The notes under the pieces are model-generated. The model saw only the letters and a program-made list of their open reading frames with translations. It was not told where the DNA came from and did not search any database. Made by a program: the position numbers and the translations under genes. Positions 28,188-39,524 of a stretch of 64,000 nt of DNA are shown here, piece by piece. This DNA comes from Clostridia bacterium (GTDB lineage Bacteria > Bacillota > Clostridia > TANB77 > CAG-508): assembly GCA_022792395.1 (NCBI GenBank), contig JAAWAX010000020.1:48744-112743 (forward strand), in the 5' to 3' direction. Position 1 is the stretch's first letter. Every line of letters begins with the position of its first letter.

Positions 28188-28322
28188 TTAAGCTGTTAAT
28201 TTTTTTCTTCCTTTTGCTCTCCTTGCTTTTAATATATTTCTTCCAGCTCTTGTTTTCATTCTTTTCATAAAACCATGTTCTTTCTTTTCTTGTCTGTTTT
28301 TTGGTTGAAATGTTCTTTTCAT
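28188..28322 (-). CDS. rpmH: 50S ribosomal protein bL34
   Basis: 44 residues with the unmistakable sequence [18 protein letters not shown], then [20 protein letters not shown]. It is the first gene of the leftward operon. AGGAGGTGC precedes the ATG, and a strong promoter lies at 28403-28432. Confidence 0.97.
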   Translation of the reverse strand: MKRTFQPKNRQEKKEHGFMKRMKTRAGRNILKARRAKGRKKLTA

Positions 28323-28402
28323 TTTTTGATTGCACCTCCTATTGTTTTTTTATTACACCCCAATTTCTTGGGAATTGTTTTTATCATTTAACAAGTATAT
28401 CG

Positions 28403-28432
28403 ATTATACCGCAAAAGGGTATCAAAAGTCAA
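28403..28432 (-). promoter_or_regulatory. rpmH: Promoter of the rpmH operon
   Basis: On the minus strand -35 TTGACT and -10 TATAAT are separated by 18 bases, about 80 bases before rpmH. It drives rpmH and probably rnpA-yidD-yidC-jag. Confidence 0.75.
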
Positions 28433-28564
28433 GTGATTTTTCAATATTTTTGTAAAAAAACTTAAGGATTTAAAGGTTTGCAGTCTTTCTTTTTTTGGTT
28501 GCTTTTACCTACTTTATGTTTCTTTAATTAGATTTCTTGTCAAATTTTATAAAATTTTAATCGG

Positions 28565-28775
28565 TTTTCCACAGTTTTTTCTTCTTTTATCCACATAAAA
28601 AAATTTTTTTCCACAATTTTATTGACTTCTTCTATCAAAATCTGTTATGATTGGGGGGTAAAAAATTATGAGAGATTTTTACTGAAAAAGCTTGAATTTA
28701 TGTTCGTATAAATCATCTTTATTTTTACAAAAATGAGAAGAAGTTATCAACACTTGTGGATAACTTTGTGGATAA
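28565..28775 (+). other. oriC part 1: DnaA-box cluster upstream of dnaA
   Basis: DnaA boxes at 28565 (TTTTCCACA), 28587 (TTATCCACA), 28607 (TTTTCCACA), 28744 (TTATCAACA) and two tandem TGTGGATAA at 28755 and 28767. The boxes lie in an AT-rich stretch between the divergent rpmH and dnaA genes. The last two lie 25-45 bases before the dnaA start and probably also autoregulate dnaA. The rest of the 28323-28800 gap holds only the rpmH promoter. Confidence 0.85.
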
Positions 28776-28800
28776 ACTTATTTAGGAGGGATGATTTTAG

Positions 28801-30162
28801 TTGAGTATTGACAAAAAAGAATTAATGGAAAAAATAAAAAATGAATTAAGACCTGAACTTACCCAAATCTCTTTTGATACTTGGATTAAACCATTAGATA
28901 TTAGAAGTATCGATGGAAATCATATTGTTTTTACAACTGTTTCCGAATTTCAAAGAGATTTTGTAGAAACAAAATATAAACCATTACTTTTAAACACCTT
29001 GAAATTTATTACCAATAGAGATTGGGAATATACAGTAATTGATTTAGAAAAAGAGGCAAAAGAAAAAATATTAGAATTTCCAACAGAACAAACAAATTCT
29101 GAAACAGTTTCAACAGAAGTAAGAGCACATAATTCTGGAATCGATCAAAAATATACCTTTGATAATTTTGTTGTTGGTGAAAATAATAAATTAGCTTATG
29201 CAGCTGCTTTAGCTGTTGCCAATGAACCAGGTGAAGCTTATAATCCGTTATTTCTTTACGGAGGTGCAGGTTTAGGAAAAACCCATTTAATGTATGCGAT
29301 TGGAAATTTAATTTTAGAAAATGATAAAAATTGTAAAATATTATATGTGACTTCTGAAAAATTTACGAACCAATTAATTAACGCCATTCAAGAAAATAAA
29401 ACCGAAATGTTTCGAAAAAAGTATAGAACCATTGATGTTTTATTAATTGATGATATTCAATTTATTGCCAAAAAAGAAAGAATACAAGAAGAATTTTTTC
29501 ATACCTTTAATACTTTACGTGAAGAAGGAAAACAGATTATCATTTCGAGTGATAAACCACCTAGAGATATTCCATTTTTAGAAGAACGTTTAAAAACTAG
29601 ATTTGAATGGGGACTTCTAGCAGATATCTCTTGTCCAGACTATGAAACTCGTTTTGCAATTTTAAGAAAAAAAGCAAAAGATGAAAATATTGTTATTGAT
29701 GATTTTATTCTTTCAACAATTGCCAATAAAATGGACTCTAATATTAGAGAATTAGAAGGTGTATTTAATAAAGTCGTAGCAAGAGCTTCTTTAACACACA
29801 GTCCAATAACTATTGAATTAGCTGAAAAAATTATAAACGAATTTAAATATGAAAGTGAAAAGGTTATATCTTCTAACTTTATTAAAGAAACGGTTGCTAA
29901 ATATTTTGGGATTAATAAAGATGATTTATCTGGAAATAAACGTTCCAATGAAATTGCTTTTCCAAGGCAAATTGCTATGTATCTATGTAGAGAAATTGCT
30001 AATATGTCATATCCTCAAATCGGTACAGACTTTGGGGGAAGAGATCACTCAACCGTAATGCATGGTTGTAAAAAAATAGAAAAAGAACTAAAAGAAAAAA
30101 GTAATACCAAGTTAATTGTGGATAGTGTGAAAAACATTATCATAGATGGCAAACAAGCATAG
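28801..30162 (+). CDS. dnaA: Replication initiator DnaA
   Basis: 453 residues from a TTG start preceded by AGGAGGGATG. Domain I spans about 1-80, a short linker follows, then the AAA+ domain has Walker A GGAGLGKTH (near 154) and Walker B LLIDDIQF (near 214). The C-terminal DNA-binding domain ends with the DFGGRDHSTVMHG signature (near 410), which reads DnaA boxes. It is flanked on both sides by box clusters, as in a bipartite origin. Confidence 0.97.
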   Translation: MSIDKKELMEKIKNELRPELTQISFDTWIKPLDIRSIDGNHIVFTTVSEFQRDFVETKYKPLLLNTLKFITNRDWEYTVIDLEKEAKEKILEFPTEQTNSETVSTEVRAHNSGIDQKYTFDNFVVGENNKLAYAAALAVANEPGEAYNPLFLYGGAGLGKTHLMYAIGNLILENDKNCKILYVTSEKFTNQLINAIQENKTEMFRKKYRTIDVLLIDDIQFIAKKERIQEEFFHTFNTLREEGKQIIISSDKPPRDIPFLEERLKTRFEWGLLADISCPDYETRFAILRKKAKDENIVIDDFILSTIANKMDSNIRELEGVFNKVVARASLTHSPITIELAEKIINEFKYESEKVISSNFIKETVAKYFGINKDDLSGNKRSNEIAFPRQIAMYLCREIANMSYPQIGTDFGGRDHSTVMHGCKKIEKELKEKSNTKLIVDSVKNIIIDGKQA

Positions 30163-30258
30163 GGAAAATAGATTTCGAACTTTTTTAAAATTTGTGTTTG
30201 AAAAAATATTGTTTGTGTCAAAGATATTCAATCTATTCTTACGGAACCAATATATTGG

Positions 30259-30455
30259 ATATCCACACCCACTTGTTAATAAGCTGTTAATAAACTGTGT
30301 ATATCTCAATTTTACACAAATCTTTTGGAAAGATGTGGATAATCAAACCAGTTATCCACGAAGTTATAAACACCAATTTTGTTAGAGATTCTAAATATCA
30401 ACATGGTTTTCCACATTTTCCACAGTACCTAATACTATTACTACTAATAATATTA
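30259..30455 (+). other. oriC part 2: DnaA boxes and DnaA-trio-like unwinding tract
   Basis: In the dnaA-dnaN gap, TGTGGATAA (30334), TTATCCACG (30352) and two head-to-tail TTTTCCACA (30407-30424) are followed after a GTAC spacer by CTA-ATA-CTA-TTA-CTA-CTA triplets (from about 30430), then AT-only sequence. Boxes, triplets and AT tract in this order match the basal unwinding element known from Bacillus subtilis. The remaining 30163-30480 sequence holds no gene. Confidence 0.8.
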
Positions 30456-30480
30456 TTATAATAAAAAAGGAGGAAGCAAA

Positions 30481-31599
30481 ATGAAAATAGTTTGTCATAA
30501 GGATACAATCCTTAAAGCTATTAATTCCGTAGTAAAAGGGGTTGCATCTAAAACTACAATGCCAATACTAGAAGGAATCTTAATCCAAACCAATGATAAT
30601 GAAATAAAATTAACAACCTATGATTTAGAAATAGGAATTGAATATGTAATGGAATGTGATGTAAAAGAACAAGGAAGTACCGTTGTTAATGCCATCATGT
30701 TTAGTGAAATTATTAGAAAATTACCAGATACAGAAATTCATATTTCAATAAACGAAAAAAATTTATTAGAAATTGAGTGTGAAGGATCTTTATACAAATT
30801 AGCAACGATGAATCCACAAGAATTTCCAGAACTTCCAAAAATAGAAGTAGAAAATTCTATTGAAGTAGATCAAAGTATTTTAAAAAATATGATAAGAAAG
30901 ACAATTTTTGCAGTAAGTAATGAAGAAAGTAGACCAATTTTTACGGGATGTCTATTCGAAATAGAAAATAATAAATTAACATTAGTTTCAGTAGATGGTT
31001 TCCGATTGGCTTTAAGATCAATTTTCTTAAATAAACAAAGTAAAGACTTTAAAGCAGTTATACCAGGAAAGACTTTAAATGAAGTTAATAAAATTATAGG
31101 AGATTCATTTGAACCAATAAAAATAGGGGTTGCTAAAAATCAAGCTTTATTTGAAATGGATAATTGTAAAGTTGTTACTAGAATTTTAGATGGTGAGTTT
31201 TTAAATTATAAAAATGTAATTCCAAGTAATTGGGAAACTAGAATTAAAGTAAATAAAGGAAGTATTCAAAATAGTTTTGAAAGAATTAGCTTGATTTCAG
31301 CATCAACAGTAGAAAAAGAAAAAAAATATCCTGTAAAAGTACAAGTGGATATTGGAAAAGTACTTATTTCTTGTACAAACCAAACAGGTGATGCCAAAGA
31401 AGAATTATATGTTTCTACAGAAGGAAAAAATTTAGAAGCTGGATTTAATCCTAAATATTTTTTAGATAGTTTAAAAGCAATTGAAGATGAGGAAGTATAT
31501 ATTGAGTTTGGATCAAGTATTTCACCATGTTTGATAAAATCAATAGAAAATAATGATTATACTTATATGATTTTACCAATTCGATTAAAAGAAGATTAA
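30481..31599 (+). CDS. dnaN: DNA polymerase III beta sliding clamp
   Basis: 372 residues, three clamp subdomains of about 120 residues each, with the typical N-terminal MKIVCHKDTILKAINSV and C-terminal YTYMILPIRL. The dimeric ring tethers polymerase III to DNA. AAGGAGG precedes the ATG. It follows dnaA across the second box cluster. Confidence 0.96.
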   Translation: MKIVCHKDTILKAINSVVKGVASKTTMPILEGILIQTNDNEIKLTTYDLEIGIEYVMECDVKEQGSTVVNAIMFSEIIRKLPDTEIHISINEKNLLEIECEGSLYKLATMNPQEFPELPKIEVENSIEVDQSILKNMIRKTIFAVSNEESRPIFTGCLFEIENNKLTLVSVDGFRLALRSIFLNKQSKDFKAVIPGKTLNEVNKIIGDSFEPIKIGVAKNQALFEMDNCKVVTRILDGEFLNYKNVIPSNWETRIKVNKGSIQNSFERISLISASTVEKEKKYPVKVQVDIGKVLISCTNQTGDAKEELYVSTEGKNLEAGFNPKYFLDSLKAIEDEEVYIEFGSSISPCLIKSIENNDYTYMILPIRLKED

Positions 31600-31620
31600 A
31601 TTTAGATTAGAAAAATAAAA

Positions 31621-31665
31621 TTAGATTTTCTAGGTTAATAACAATTATTAGAAAATCTAATTTTT
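31621..31665 (+). terminator. Terminator after dnaN
   Basis: TTAGATTTTCTA pairs with TAGAAAATCTAA around a loop of about 16 bases, followed by TTTTT. It separates dnaN from recF-gyrB. The following 31666-31888 is AT-rich and may carry the recF promoter, which I could not fix. Confidence 0.8.
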
Positions 31666-31888
31666 AATATATATAAATAATTTTTTATGCCATTTTCCAC
31701 AAATAATAAAAAAAAGTGGAAAAAACAGAAAAAATTTAAAACAAAAAGAATTAAAAAGATATAAAAAGAAAAAGTAGTATAAATAAGATGAAATAAATTG
31801 ATAAAAATGATAATAAATATATTTGATTAAATTTACAAAGTTAGTTTTTATAAAAAAAGATAAAAATTATACACAATTGGAGAATAAT

Positions 31889-32953
31889 ATGTGGATAAAT
31901 AAAATTAAAATAAATAATTTTAGAAATTATAATCAACAGGAATTAAGATTAGAAGAAAATATTAATATATTGTATGGAGAAAATGCACAAGGAAAAACGA
32001 ATATTATTGAAGCTATCTTTTTAGGAAGTATGGGAAAATCCTTTCGAGCCAGAAAAGATAAAGAAATGATAAATTTAAATGCTCAAAAAGCAGAGATAGA
32101 AATTGAATATCAAAAATCAGATAGAGATGGAAAAATAAAAATAGAATTAGGAAACAGAAAAAATATTTTTCTAAATGGAATTAAGATAAAAAAATTAAGT
32201 GAATTATTAGGAAATATTAACATTGTAATTTTTACACCAGATGATATTAATATTTTAAAAGGTGGACCACAAAATAGAAGAAGGTTTTTAGATATTATGA
32301 TAAGTCAATTAAAACCTAATTATATGTATCATCTTAATTTGTATTTGAAAACTCTGGAGCAAAGAAATCAATTTTTAAGACAAATAAGAGAAGAAAGAAA
32401 AGATGAAAATTTGTTAGACATTTGGGATGAGAAATTAGCAGAACATGCCGATATTATTTATCAGTATCGAAAAGAGTATATAGAAAAGATAAAAGAAAAA
32501 ATAAAAAACGTACATGGAGAAATTACAGAACAAAAAGAAGTGATTAAACTTGAATACAGAACAGAATGTACTTCAAAAAATTTTTTTTTAAGTTTATTAA
32601 AACAAAGAAGAAAATTAGATATCATAAAAGGGTATACAACAAAGGGAATTCATCGAGATGATTTTGTTCTTTTCATTAATGATAAACAAATTGATATTTA
32701 TGGTTCACAAGGACAACATAGAACAGCTATCCTTTCTCTAAAATTAGCAGAGTTAAATATTGTAACAGAAGAAATTGGAGAAGAACCTATTTTGTTATTG
32801 GATGACTTTATGTCTGAATTGGATGAGAATAGAATCAAAAGTTTTTTGAATAAAATAGAAAATACACAAGTTATTATAACGGTTACTGAAAAAATAAAGG
32901 TTGAAAATAAAAAAGTTTTAATATATAATGTGAAAGAAGGAAGCATTAATTAA
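31889..32953 (+). CDS. recF: Recombination protein RecF
   Basis: 354 residues from ATG 31889 after GGAGA; an upstream in-frame ATG lacks a binding site. Walker A GENAQGKTN is near residue 33, the ABC-type signature SQGQH and Walker B LLLDDFMSELD are near the C-terminus. RecF loads RecOR at gapped DNA. No small S4-like yaaA gene is seen between dnaN and recF, unlike in many Bacilli. It ends 12 bases before gyrB. Confidence 0.95.
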   Translation: MWINKIKINNFRNYNQQELRLEENINILYGENAQGKTNIIEAIFLGSMGKSFRARKDKEMINLNAQKAEIEIEYQKSDRDGKIKIELGNRKNIFLNGIKIKKLSELLGNINIVIFTPDDINILKGGPQNRRRFLDIMISQLKPNYMYHLNLYLKTLEQRNQFLRQIREERKDENLLDIWDEKLAEHADIIYQYRKEYIEKIKEKIKNVHGEITEQKEVIKLEYRTECTSKNFFLSLLKQRRKLDIIKGYTTKGIHRDDFVLFINDKQIDIYGSQGQHRTAILSLKLAELNIVTEEIGEEPILLLDDFMSELDENRIKSFLNKIENTQVIITVTEKIKVENKKVLIYNVKEGSIN

Positions 32954-34894
<1,941 letters not shown>

Positions 34895-34909
34895 TTTAAA
34901 TAAATTTTT

Positions 34910-34943
34910 AATGGCAGACAAGATTTAATACTTGTCTGCCATT
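34910..34943 (+). terminator. Long hairpin after gyrB
   Basis: AATGGCAGACAAG pairs perfectly with CTTGTCTGCCATT (13 bp, 8-base loop) 16 bases after the gyrB stop. No U-tract follows, so it may act as an RNA 3'-end stabiliser or Rho-linked terminator. Confidence 0.6.
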
Positions 34944-35537
34944 AATCATAAAGCTAATAATAATCTCCACTAAAACTAATATATCTAATATTTAAACCTA
35001 ATATATATTGCTATATAAATAAGCCCCATACCACATATATTAATCCTTCGCTCGACTATTAGTACACCACAAGTAACTATATTCATCCCAAAGGGACTAC
35101 TAATAACCACTTCATAAAAACATACACTAGATATAAAAATAATCTTAGCTCGAATATATTATCTATCATTTGACCATACTTTTTTTGGATAAAAGAACAA
35201 AAATTAAAATAAAGGGATACAGCCTACAAACAAATAATATACTCTTATCGCCGACATATTATAATATATAAAATACACTATAATATATCTTTGTCCGAAT
35301 ATAAATAAACTAATTAAAATCTATTTACACTCTTGGCTCAACTATTATTAACCTTATAATTTTATTATAGACAAAAATAAAAAAAATATTCAAAAATAAA
35401 AAATTAATCAGAAAAAATATTGTTAATAAAAAAATAAATAATAAAAAATTAAAAATCTAATTACTATTAAATAAAAAGAATTAAAAAAAATGAAAAAGTA
35501 AAAACGAAAAGTGTCGAAAAAAGAAGACGAGTTTTTC
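34944..35537. other. Non-coding region with a spaced degenerate motif
   Basis: About 590 bases without a gene. A motif like CTTnGCTCGAnTATTA recurs near 35045, 35143, 35243, 35288 and 35331, spaced about 98, 100, 43 and 43 bases apart. The rest is AT-only sequence. The meaning is unknown; it lies just before the second secretion-like operon. Confidence 0.45.
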
Positions 35538-35566
35538 TTGACAAAGAATGTAAAATATTGTAAAAT
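35538..35566 (+). promoter_or_regulatory. Promoter of the second secretion-like operon
   Basis: -35 TTGACA, 17-base spacer, -10 TAAAAT. The predicted transcript starts about 10 bases before an AAGGAGG Shine-Dalgarno. This rules out coding starts upstream of it and supports the non-AUG start of the next gene. Confidence 0.7.
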
Positions 35567-35591
35567 TATTTGCAAAAAGGAGGTGAAAAAA

Positions 35592-36185
35592 ATAAGACAA
35601 CAAGAGACCACACAAAGCTGGATTCCGTTGGAAGACATTTGCGATAATGGTATTATGAAAACCAAAAGTAAGTACATAAAAATATTAAAAGTGACACCAA
35701 TCAATTACAATTTAAAATCTGATTTAGAAAAACAATCAATTATAAATTCTTATAAAATTTTTTTAAAGACATGTAATTTTGATATTCAAATTTTAATTCA
35801 AAGTAGTAAAGAAAATTTAGAAAAAAATATTTTTAATATTCAAAAAAATATTCAAAAAAAAGAAAATAAATATTTAAAAAAAATATCCGAAAATTATATT
35901 GAATATATTAATAAAATTAATTCAAGTAAAAAATCATCTTCCAAAAATTTTTATATTATTATTTCTAAAAAAATCCCCAAAGAAGAATATAATGAATCTT
36001 ATGAAATTATAAAAAACGATTTGAAAGAAAAGTATTTTAAAATAAAAGAATGTCTATCTAGATGCGGAAATAGTGTATTTGAAGTAAATACCAAAAAGGA
36101 AGTTTTGAAAATACTAAATTCTTTTCTCAATACAAGAAAAGAGTTAATTTTAAAAAATAATCAAAAGGAGGATAAACAATATTAA
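35592..36185 (+). CDS. VirB4 N-terminal-domain protein, second locus, probable AUA start
   Basis: About 197 residues. The sequence (IPLEDICDNGIMKTKSKYIK, then two long Lys/Asn-rich helices) parallels the protein at 14694-15920 but lacks its membrane helix and coiled-coil tail. AAGGAGG stands 8 bases before an in-frame ATA (35592). The only other near start, GTG 35583, lies inside the Shine-Dalgarno, and the promoter at 35538-35566 excludes starts further upstream. AUA initiation would be weak, so this may be a low-expression or decaying gene. The stop overlaps the next gene. Confidence 0.6.
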   Translation: MRQQETTQSWIPLEDICDNGIMKTKSKYIKILKVTPINYNLKSDLEKQSIINSYKIFLKTCNFDIQILIQSSKENLEKNIFNIQKNIQKKENKYLKKISENYIEYINKINSSKKSSSKNFYIIISKKIPKEEYNESYEIIKNDLKEKYFKIKECLSRCGNSVFEVNTKKEVLKILNSFLNTRKELILKNNQKEDKQY

Positions 36186-37503
36186 AAAAAATAAAACGAA
36201 AAAATCAGAAATTATTTTAGGGTCTATTTCAGATAATGATAAAATAGCTCCTGCTTATATTAATTTACAAAATCCTAAATATATAGAAATTGATAATTTA
36301 TATTATGGAGGATTAATGGTTGTAAATTATTATAGAGAACAAACAGATATATTATTAAAAACTTTGATTGAGACAAATATAAATATGAATTTGTCTATGT
36401 TTTATGAAAAGCAAGATAGTTATAAAACCATAAAAGATTTAACTTATCACATTGGAAATGTTGGGGTTGAATTAAAAGAAAGCAATCCCAATAGGCAAGA
36501 TATAGATATTGCCGCTTATGCATATAATGATGCTAAATATATAAGAAAAGAAATTCAAGTAAATAATGAAGATATTTATTTTTTATATATTTATATTAAT
36601 GTTTATGCAGAAAATATAAAAGAGTTAGAATACTATTTAAATAAAATAGAAGGAATTACACAAAGTAAAGGTATGCAAACAAGAAGAGCAAATTTTAGGC
36701 AAGAAGAAACTTTTATAGGATCTTTACCAATTATGGAAAATCCAATAGTAATAAAAGAAGTAGCCAAAAGAAACATTCTAACTTCAGGTCTAATATCTAC
36801 TTATCCTTTTATATCATCAACAATTTTTGATGATGAAGGAATTTTTATTGGTACAAATATTTATAATAATTCATTAGTTTTTGTAGATAGATATGATACC
36901 AATAAATATAAAAATGCTAATATTTGTATTTTTGGGACAAGTGGTGCAGGAAAATCCTTTTATACAAAACTATTAATTTTACGATATAAACTACAAGGAA
37001 TTAAACAATACATTATAGATCCTGAAAGAGAATATGGAAATTTATGCAAAGAATTAAGAGGAACACAAATAAAAATTGGTCCAAATTCTGAAAATTATAT
37101 CAATGTATTAGATATAAGAAGAGAGAGTATTGAAGAAGGAGAAAGTGGATATTTAGCAACTAAAATAGGAAGATTAATTGGATTTTTCAATTTAATTTTT
37201 GGAGAATTGAATGAAGAGGAAAAAGCATTATTAGAAGAAAAATTAATAGAAACTTATAAAACGAAAAATATTACTTTTAATGATGATAGTTTATATAAAA
37301 AAAACAATGAAAAAATATTAGGAAAAGAATTTAAGAATACAAAAGATATGCCTTTATTAGAAGACTTATATCATATTTTGGGAAAAGATGAAAGAACAGA
37401 AAAATTTAAAATAAAATTAATTCCATTTGTAAAAGGTTCAATGAAATTTTTTAATCATTATACCAATGTAGAAATACTAATTTTGAATAAATATAAAATA
37501 TAG
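36181..37503 (+). pseudogene. 5' part of a second VirB4-like ATPase gene, split by the mobile element; probable AUU start
   Basis: An in-frame ATT at 36181 follows AAGGAGG by 9 bases and begins IKKNK, matching MKKNK of the intact virB4 at 12788-14740. Walker A FGTSGAGKSFYTK (near residue 258) and DPEREYG are present; the frame then reads GSMKFFNHYTNVE and runs into element sequence, ending at 37503. Walker B is on the other side of the element (61501-62044). Joining the two parts at the shared ATTATAC restores one open frame. About 430 native residues here. Confidence 0.85.
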
Positions 37504-37530
37504 TAATATAAAGGAGAAGAACAAGAAATA

Positions 37531-37977
37531 ATGAAACAATACAATTTTAAATTTTATTATATAAATCAAAAATATATAAATTACATAAGACAATTTGATG
37601 ATAAAGTACCAACTAAAAATAGACCATATTTAGGAATAGTATTTAAAAATAAAGATTATATTTATTTAGCACCTTTATATTCAGCTAGAGAAAAACATAA
37701 AAATTATTATATGAATAATACATTTTTTAGAATTTATGATTATTATAATAATTATATAGGTTTAATTAGATTTTCAAATATGATTCCAGTTCCTAAATTT
37801 TATTTAAAACAAATTAATTATGATTTTTCAAATAAATTATATCAAGAATATTTTTATATTTCTAAACATCAATCCCAAATATTAAAGAAAGCAAAATACA
37901 CATATAATAAATACAATGATTTTGATAATCTATGTGTAGATTTTAAAAGAATAGAAAAAATATGTAAAAATTATTAA
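37531..37977 (+). CDS. toxN: ToxN/AbiQ-type endoribonuclease toxin (type III toxin-antitoxin)
   Basis: 148 residues. The pattern FYYINQKYINYIRQFDDKVP, then PYLGIVF, YLAPLYSAREKH and GLIRFSNMIPVP is characteristic of ToxN/AbiQ/CptN toxins. These cut RNA and are inhibited by a small RNA of short tandem repeats encoded just upstream. Here only 28 bases separate the gene from the interrupted virB4 frame, and I see no tandem repeats within several hundred bases on either side. It is the first gene of the element and may be transcribed from the host operon. Such systems usually protect against phage or stabilise elements. Confidence 0.75.
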   Translation: MKQYNFKFYYINQKYINYIRQFDDKVPTKNRPYLGIVFKNKDYIYLAPLYSAREKHKNYYMNNTFFRIYDYYNNYIGLIRFSNMIPVPKFYLKQINYDFSNKLYQEYFYISKHQSQILKKAKYTYNKYNDFDNLCVDFKRIEKICKNY

Positions 37978-38201
37978 ATAAACCCTTGTTATTTTTTAAA
38001 ACTTATGATGTATTGACAAATTTAAAATTAGCTCTTAAGCTATTAGTCAGCTAGAGCTACAAGTGATACAAGAACATTATATTGTATTATATATACGATT
38101 AGAAATGATATTATGTGAGATTTAAAATTTATATTTAACAGCAACAAATTAGCCTAGTAAATAATAAAAATTGATTTAAGTCAATTCTAGTGGGTGAGAA
38201 A

Positions 38202-38615
38202 ATGGATTTTAAACAAATGATATATTATGATTTAGAATTAGTAGGAAAAGATGAATGGCTCTTATATATAGGTAAAACAGATTTAGGACATAAAATATAT
38301 ATGATAATAAATAGTTCACGAGATTTTCCATTTTTCTTATGGGATAAACATTCAGGTATTAGAATGGATAAAGGAGATTATGTATTACATTCAATAGGAG
38401 AATACAACTTAAAGGCAGAAGATATAAAAGATGTAACAGATTTTCTAAAGAGTAACAATAGATATGGAATTACTAATTTTAAATATATGTTAATAGTATG
38501 GAACTATTTTAACAAGAATAAAGTTGATGAAAACTTAAAAATACCTAACTATGAGGAATTGCCAGAGTATAGTCCTATATACAAAGATTTTTGGAAAAAG
38601 ATTTGTTATAAGTAA
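38202..38615 (+). CDS. Element protein of unknown function
   Basis: About 137 residues, soluble and acidic, with aromatic-rich stretches (EWLLYIGKTDLGHKIY, DFPFFLWDKHSGI). ATG 38202 follows GGTGAG at short spacing. I do not recognise the family. The 212-base leader (37978-38189) contains a TTGACA and a structured segment shared with other element leaders. The next gene starts 15 bases downstream, so they are co-transcribed. Confidence 0.6.
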   Translation: MDFKQMIYYDLELVGKDEWLLYIGKTDLGHKIYMIINSSRDFPFFLWDKHSGIRMDKGDYVLHSIGEYNLKAEDIKDVTDFLKSNNRYGITNFKYMLIVWNYFNKNKVDENLKIPNYEELPEYSPIYKDFWKKICYK

Positions 38616-38630
38616 AAGAAGGTGGATAAA

Positions 38631-39119
38631 ATGGAACTTTTAATTGAAGTAGTTAAAAAAATAGCTGATAAGTACATGGATAGAGTAAATCTAATAATTT
38701 CAGGTAATACATTAACATTAGAATATATGTATTACAGAAATGGAATCAAAGATTTATACAAAACATTAGAAATAGAAGAATTTGAAGGAAAGCTAAAAGT
38801 TTTAGTCTATCCAGACCATTTAGAAGGAATTATTGATGTATCTGAATTAGATGAAATTATTTTGACACTTGATAAACAAAGTAATACTATAAAACACACA
38901 CAAGAAGAAGTACAGAATATAAAAAAAACATATACTAAAGGAACGAAAGTACAATTAATCAAAATGTATGATTTAACTAATTCTGTATTAAGTGGAACAA
39001 TGGGAATAATTGATTTTGTAGATGATGTAGGAACTATTCATGTAAATTGGGAAACAGGTAGTACATTAGGATTAGTAGTTGGGATAGATGAATTTAAGGT
39101 GTTTAGAGAGGGGAAATAA
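38631..39119 (+). CDS. DUF4314-domain element protein
   Basis: 162 residues from ATG 38631 after GAAGGTGG. Residues about 100-160 (GTKVQLIKMYD, GTMGIIDFVDDVGTIHVNW, GSTLGLVVGIDEF) match the small beta-barrel DUF4314 common on conjugative and phage-like elements of Firmicutes. The N-terminal 95 residues are not recognised. Function is unknown. Confidence 0.65.
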   Translation: MELLIEVVKKIADKYMDRVNLIISGNTLTLEYMYYRNGIKDLYKTLEIEEFEGKLKVLVYPDHLEGIIDVSELDEIILTLDKQSNTIKHTQEEVQNIKKTYTKGTKVQLIKMYDLTNSVLSGTMGIIDFVDDVGTIHVNWETGSTLGLVVGIDEFKVFREGK

Positions 39120-39284
39120 TGATTTTAGGATATGATATAAAAAGAGTAAAAGGATAATATGAAACACAAAAAACACAGGATTTTAAATAGTAACTTATGA
39201 AAAATGTAAGTTACTATTTTTTATTTTCTGTCAGTAAAATATTAATGATGATACAAAATAGTATAACAGGAGATGAAGGATAGA

Positions 39285-39524
39285 ATGCGAGTTTACGAGG
39301 TTAAAGAACATATCCAAAACACGAATGTAAATAGAGATATTTTTGATATGAGTAGAATGTTGCAGAAATTAACATTTTATACAGAATTCGTGCAGGAGCT
39401 TAATCATGATGACAGCGATTATATTTCTATTCTTTCATCTAAAGCTAAAAAGTTAATTTGTATCATATACAATATATTTGATGTCTATATGAAGGAGATG
39501 TTAGAAGATGGAGAAATTCAATAA
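39285..39524 (+). CDS. Small element protein of unknown function
   Basis: 79 residues, predicted helical. An earlier in-frame ATG (39273) sits directly on its AGGAG, so ATG 39285 after GAAGGA is preferred. It overlaps the next gene by 17 bases. No family recognised. A leader hairpin AGTAACTTA...TAAGTTACT lies at about 39188-39216. Confidence 0.5.
   Translation: MRVYEVKEHIQNTNVNRDIFDMSRMLQKLTFYTEFVQELNHDDSDYISILSSKAKKLICIIYNIFDVYMKEMLEDGEIQ

Noticed and set aside
34944..35537. CRISPR array after gyrB
   Set aside because: The recurring motif is short, degenerate and unevenly spaced, and no cas genes are near.
35511..35591. Longer N-terminus for the second VirB4-N protein
   Set aside because: The promoter at 35538-35566 lies inside this stretch, so it would not be in the transcript.
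36316..37503. virB4-like gene beginning at ATG 36316
   Set aside because: No Shine-Dalgarno is near this ATG, and conserved coding sequence continues upstream to the ATT at 36181, which has a perfect AAGGAGG.
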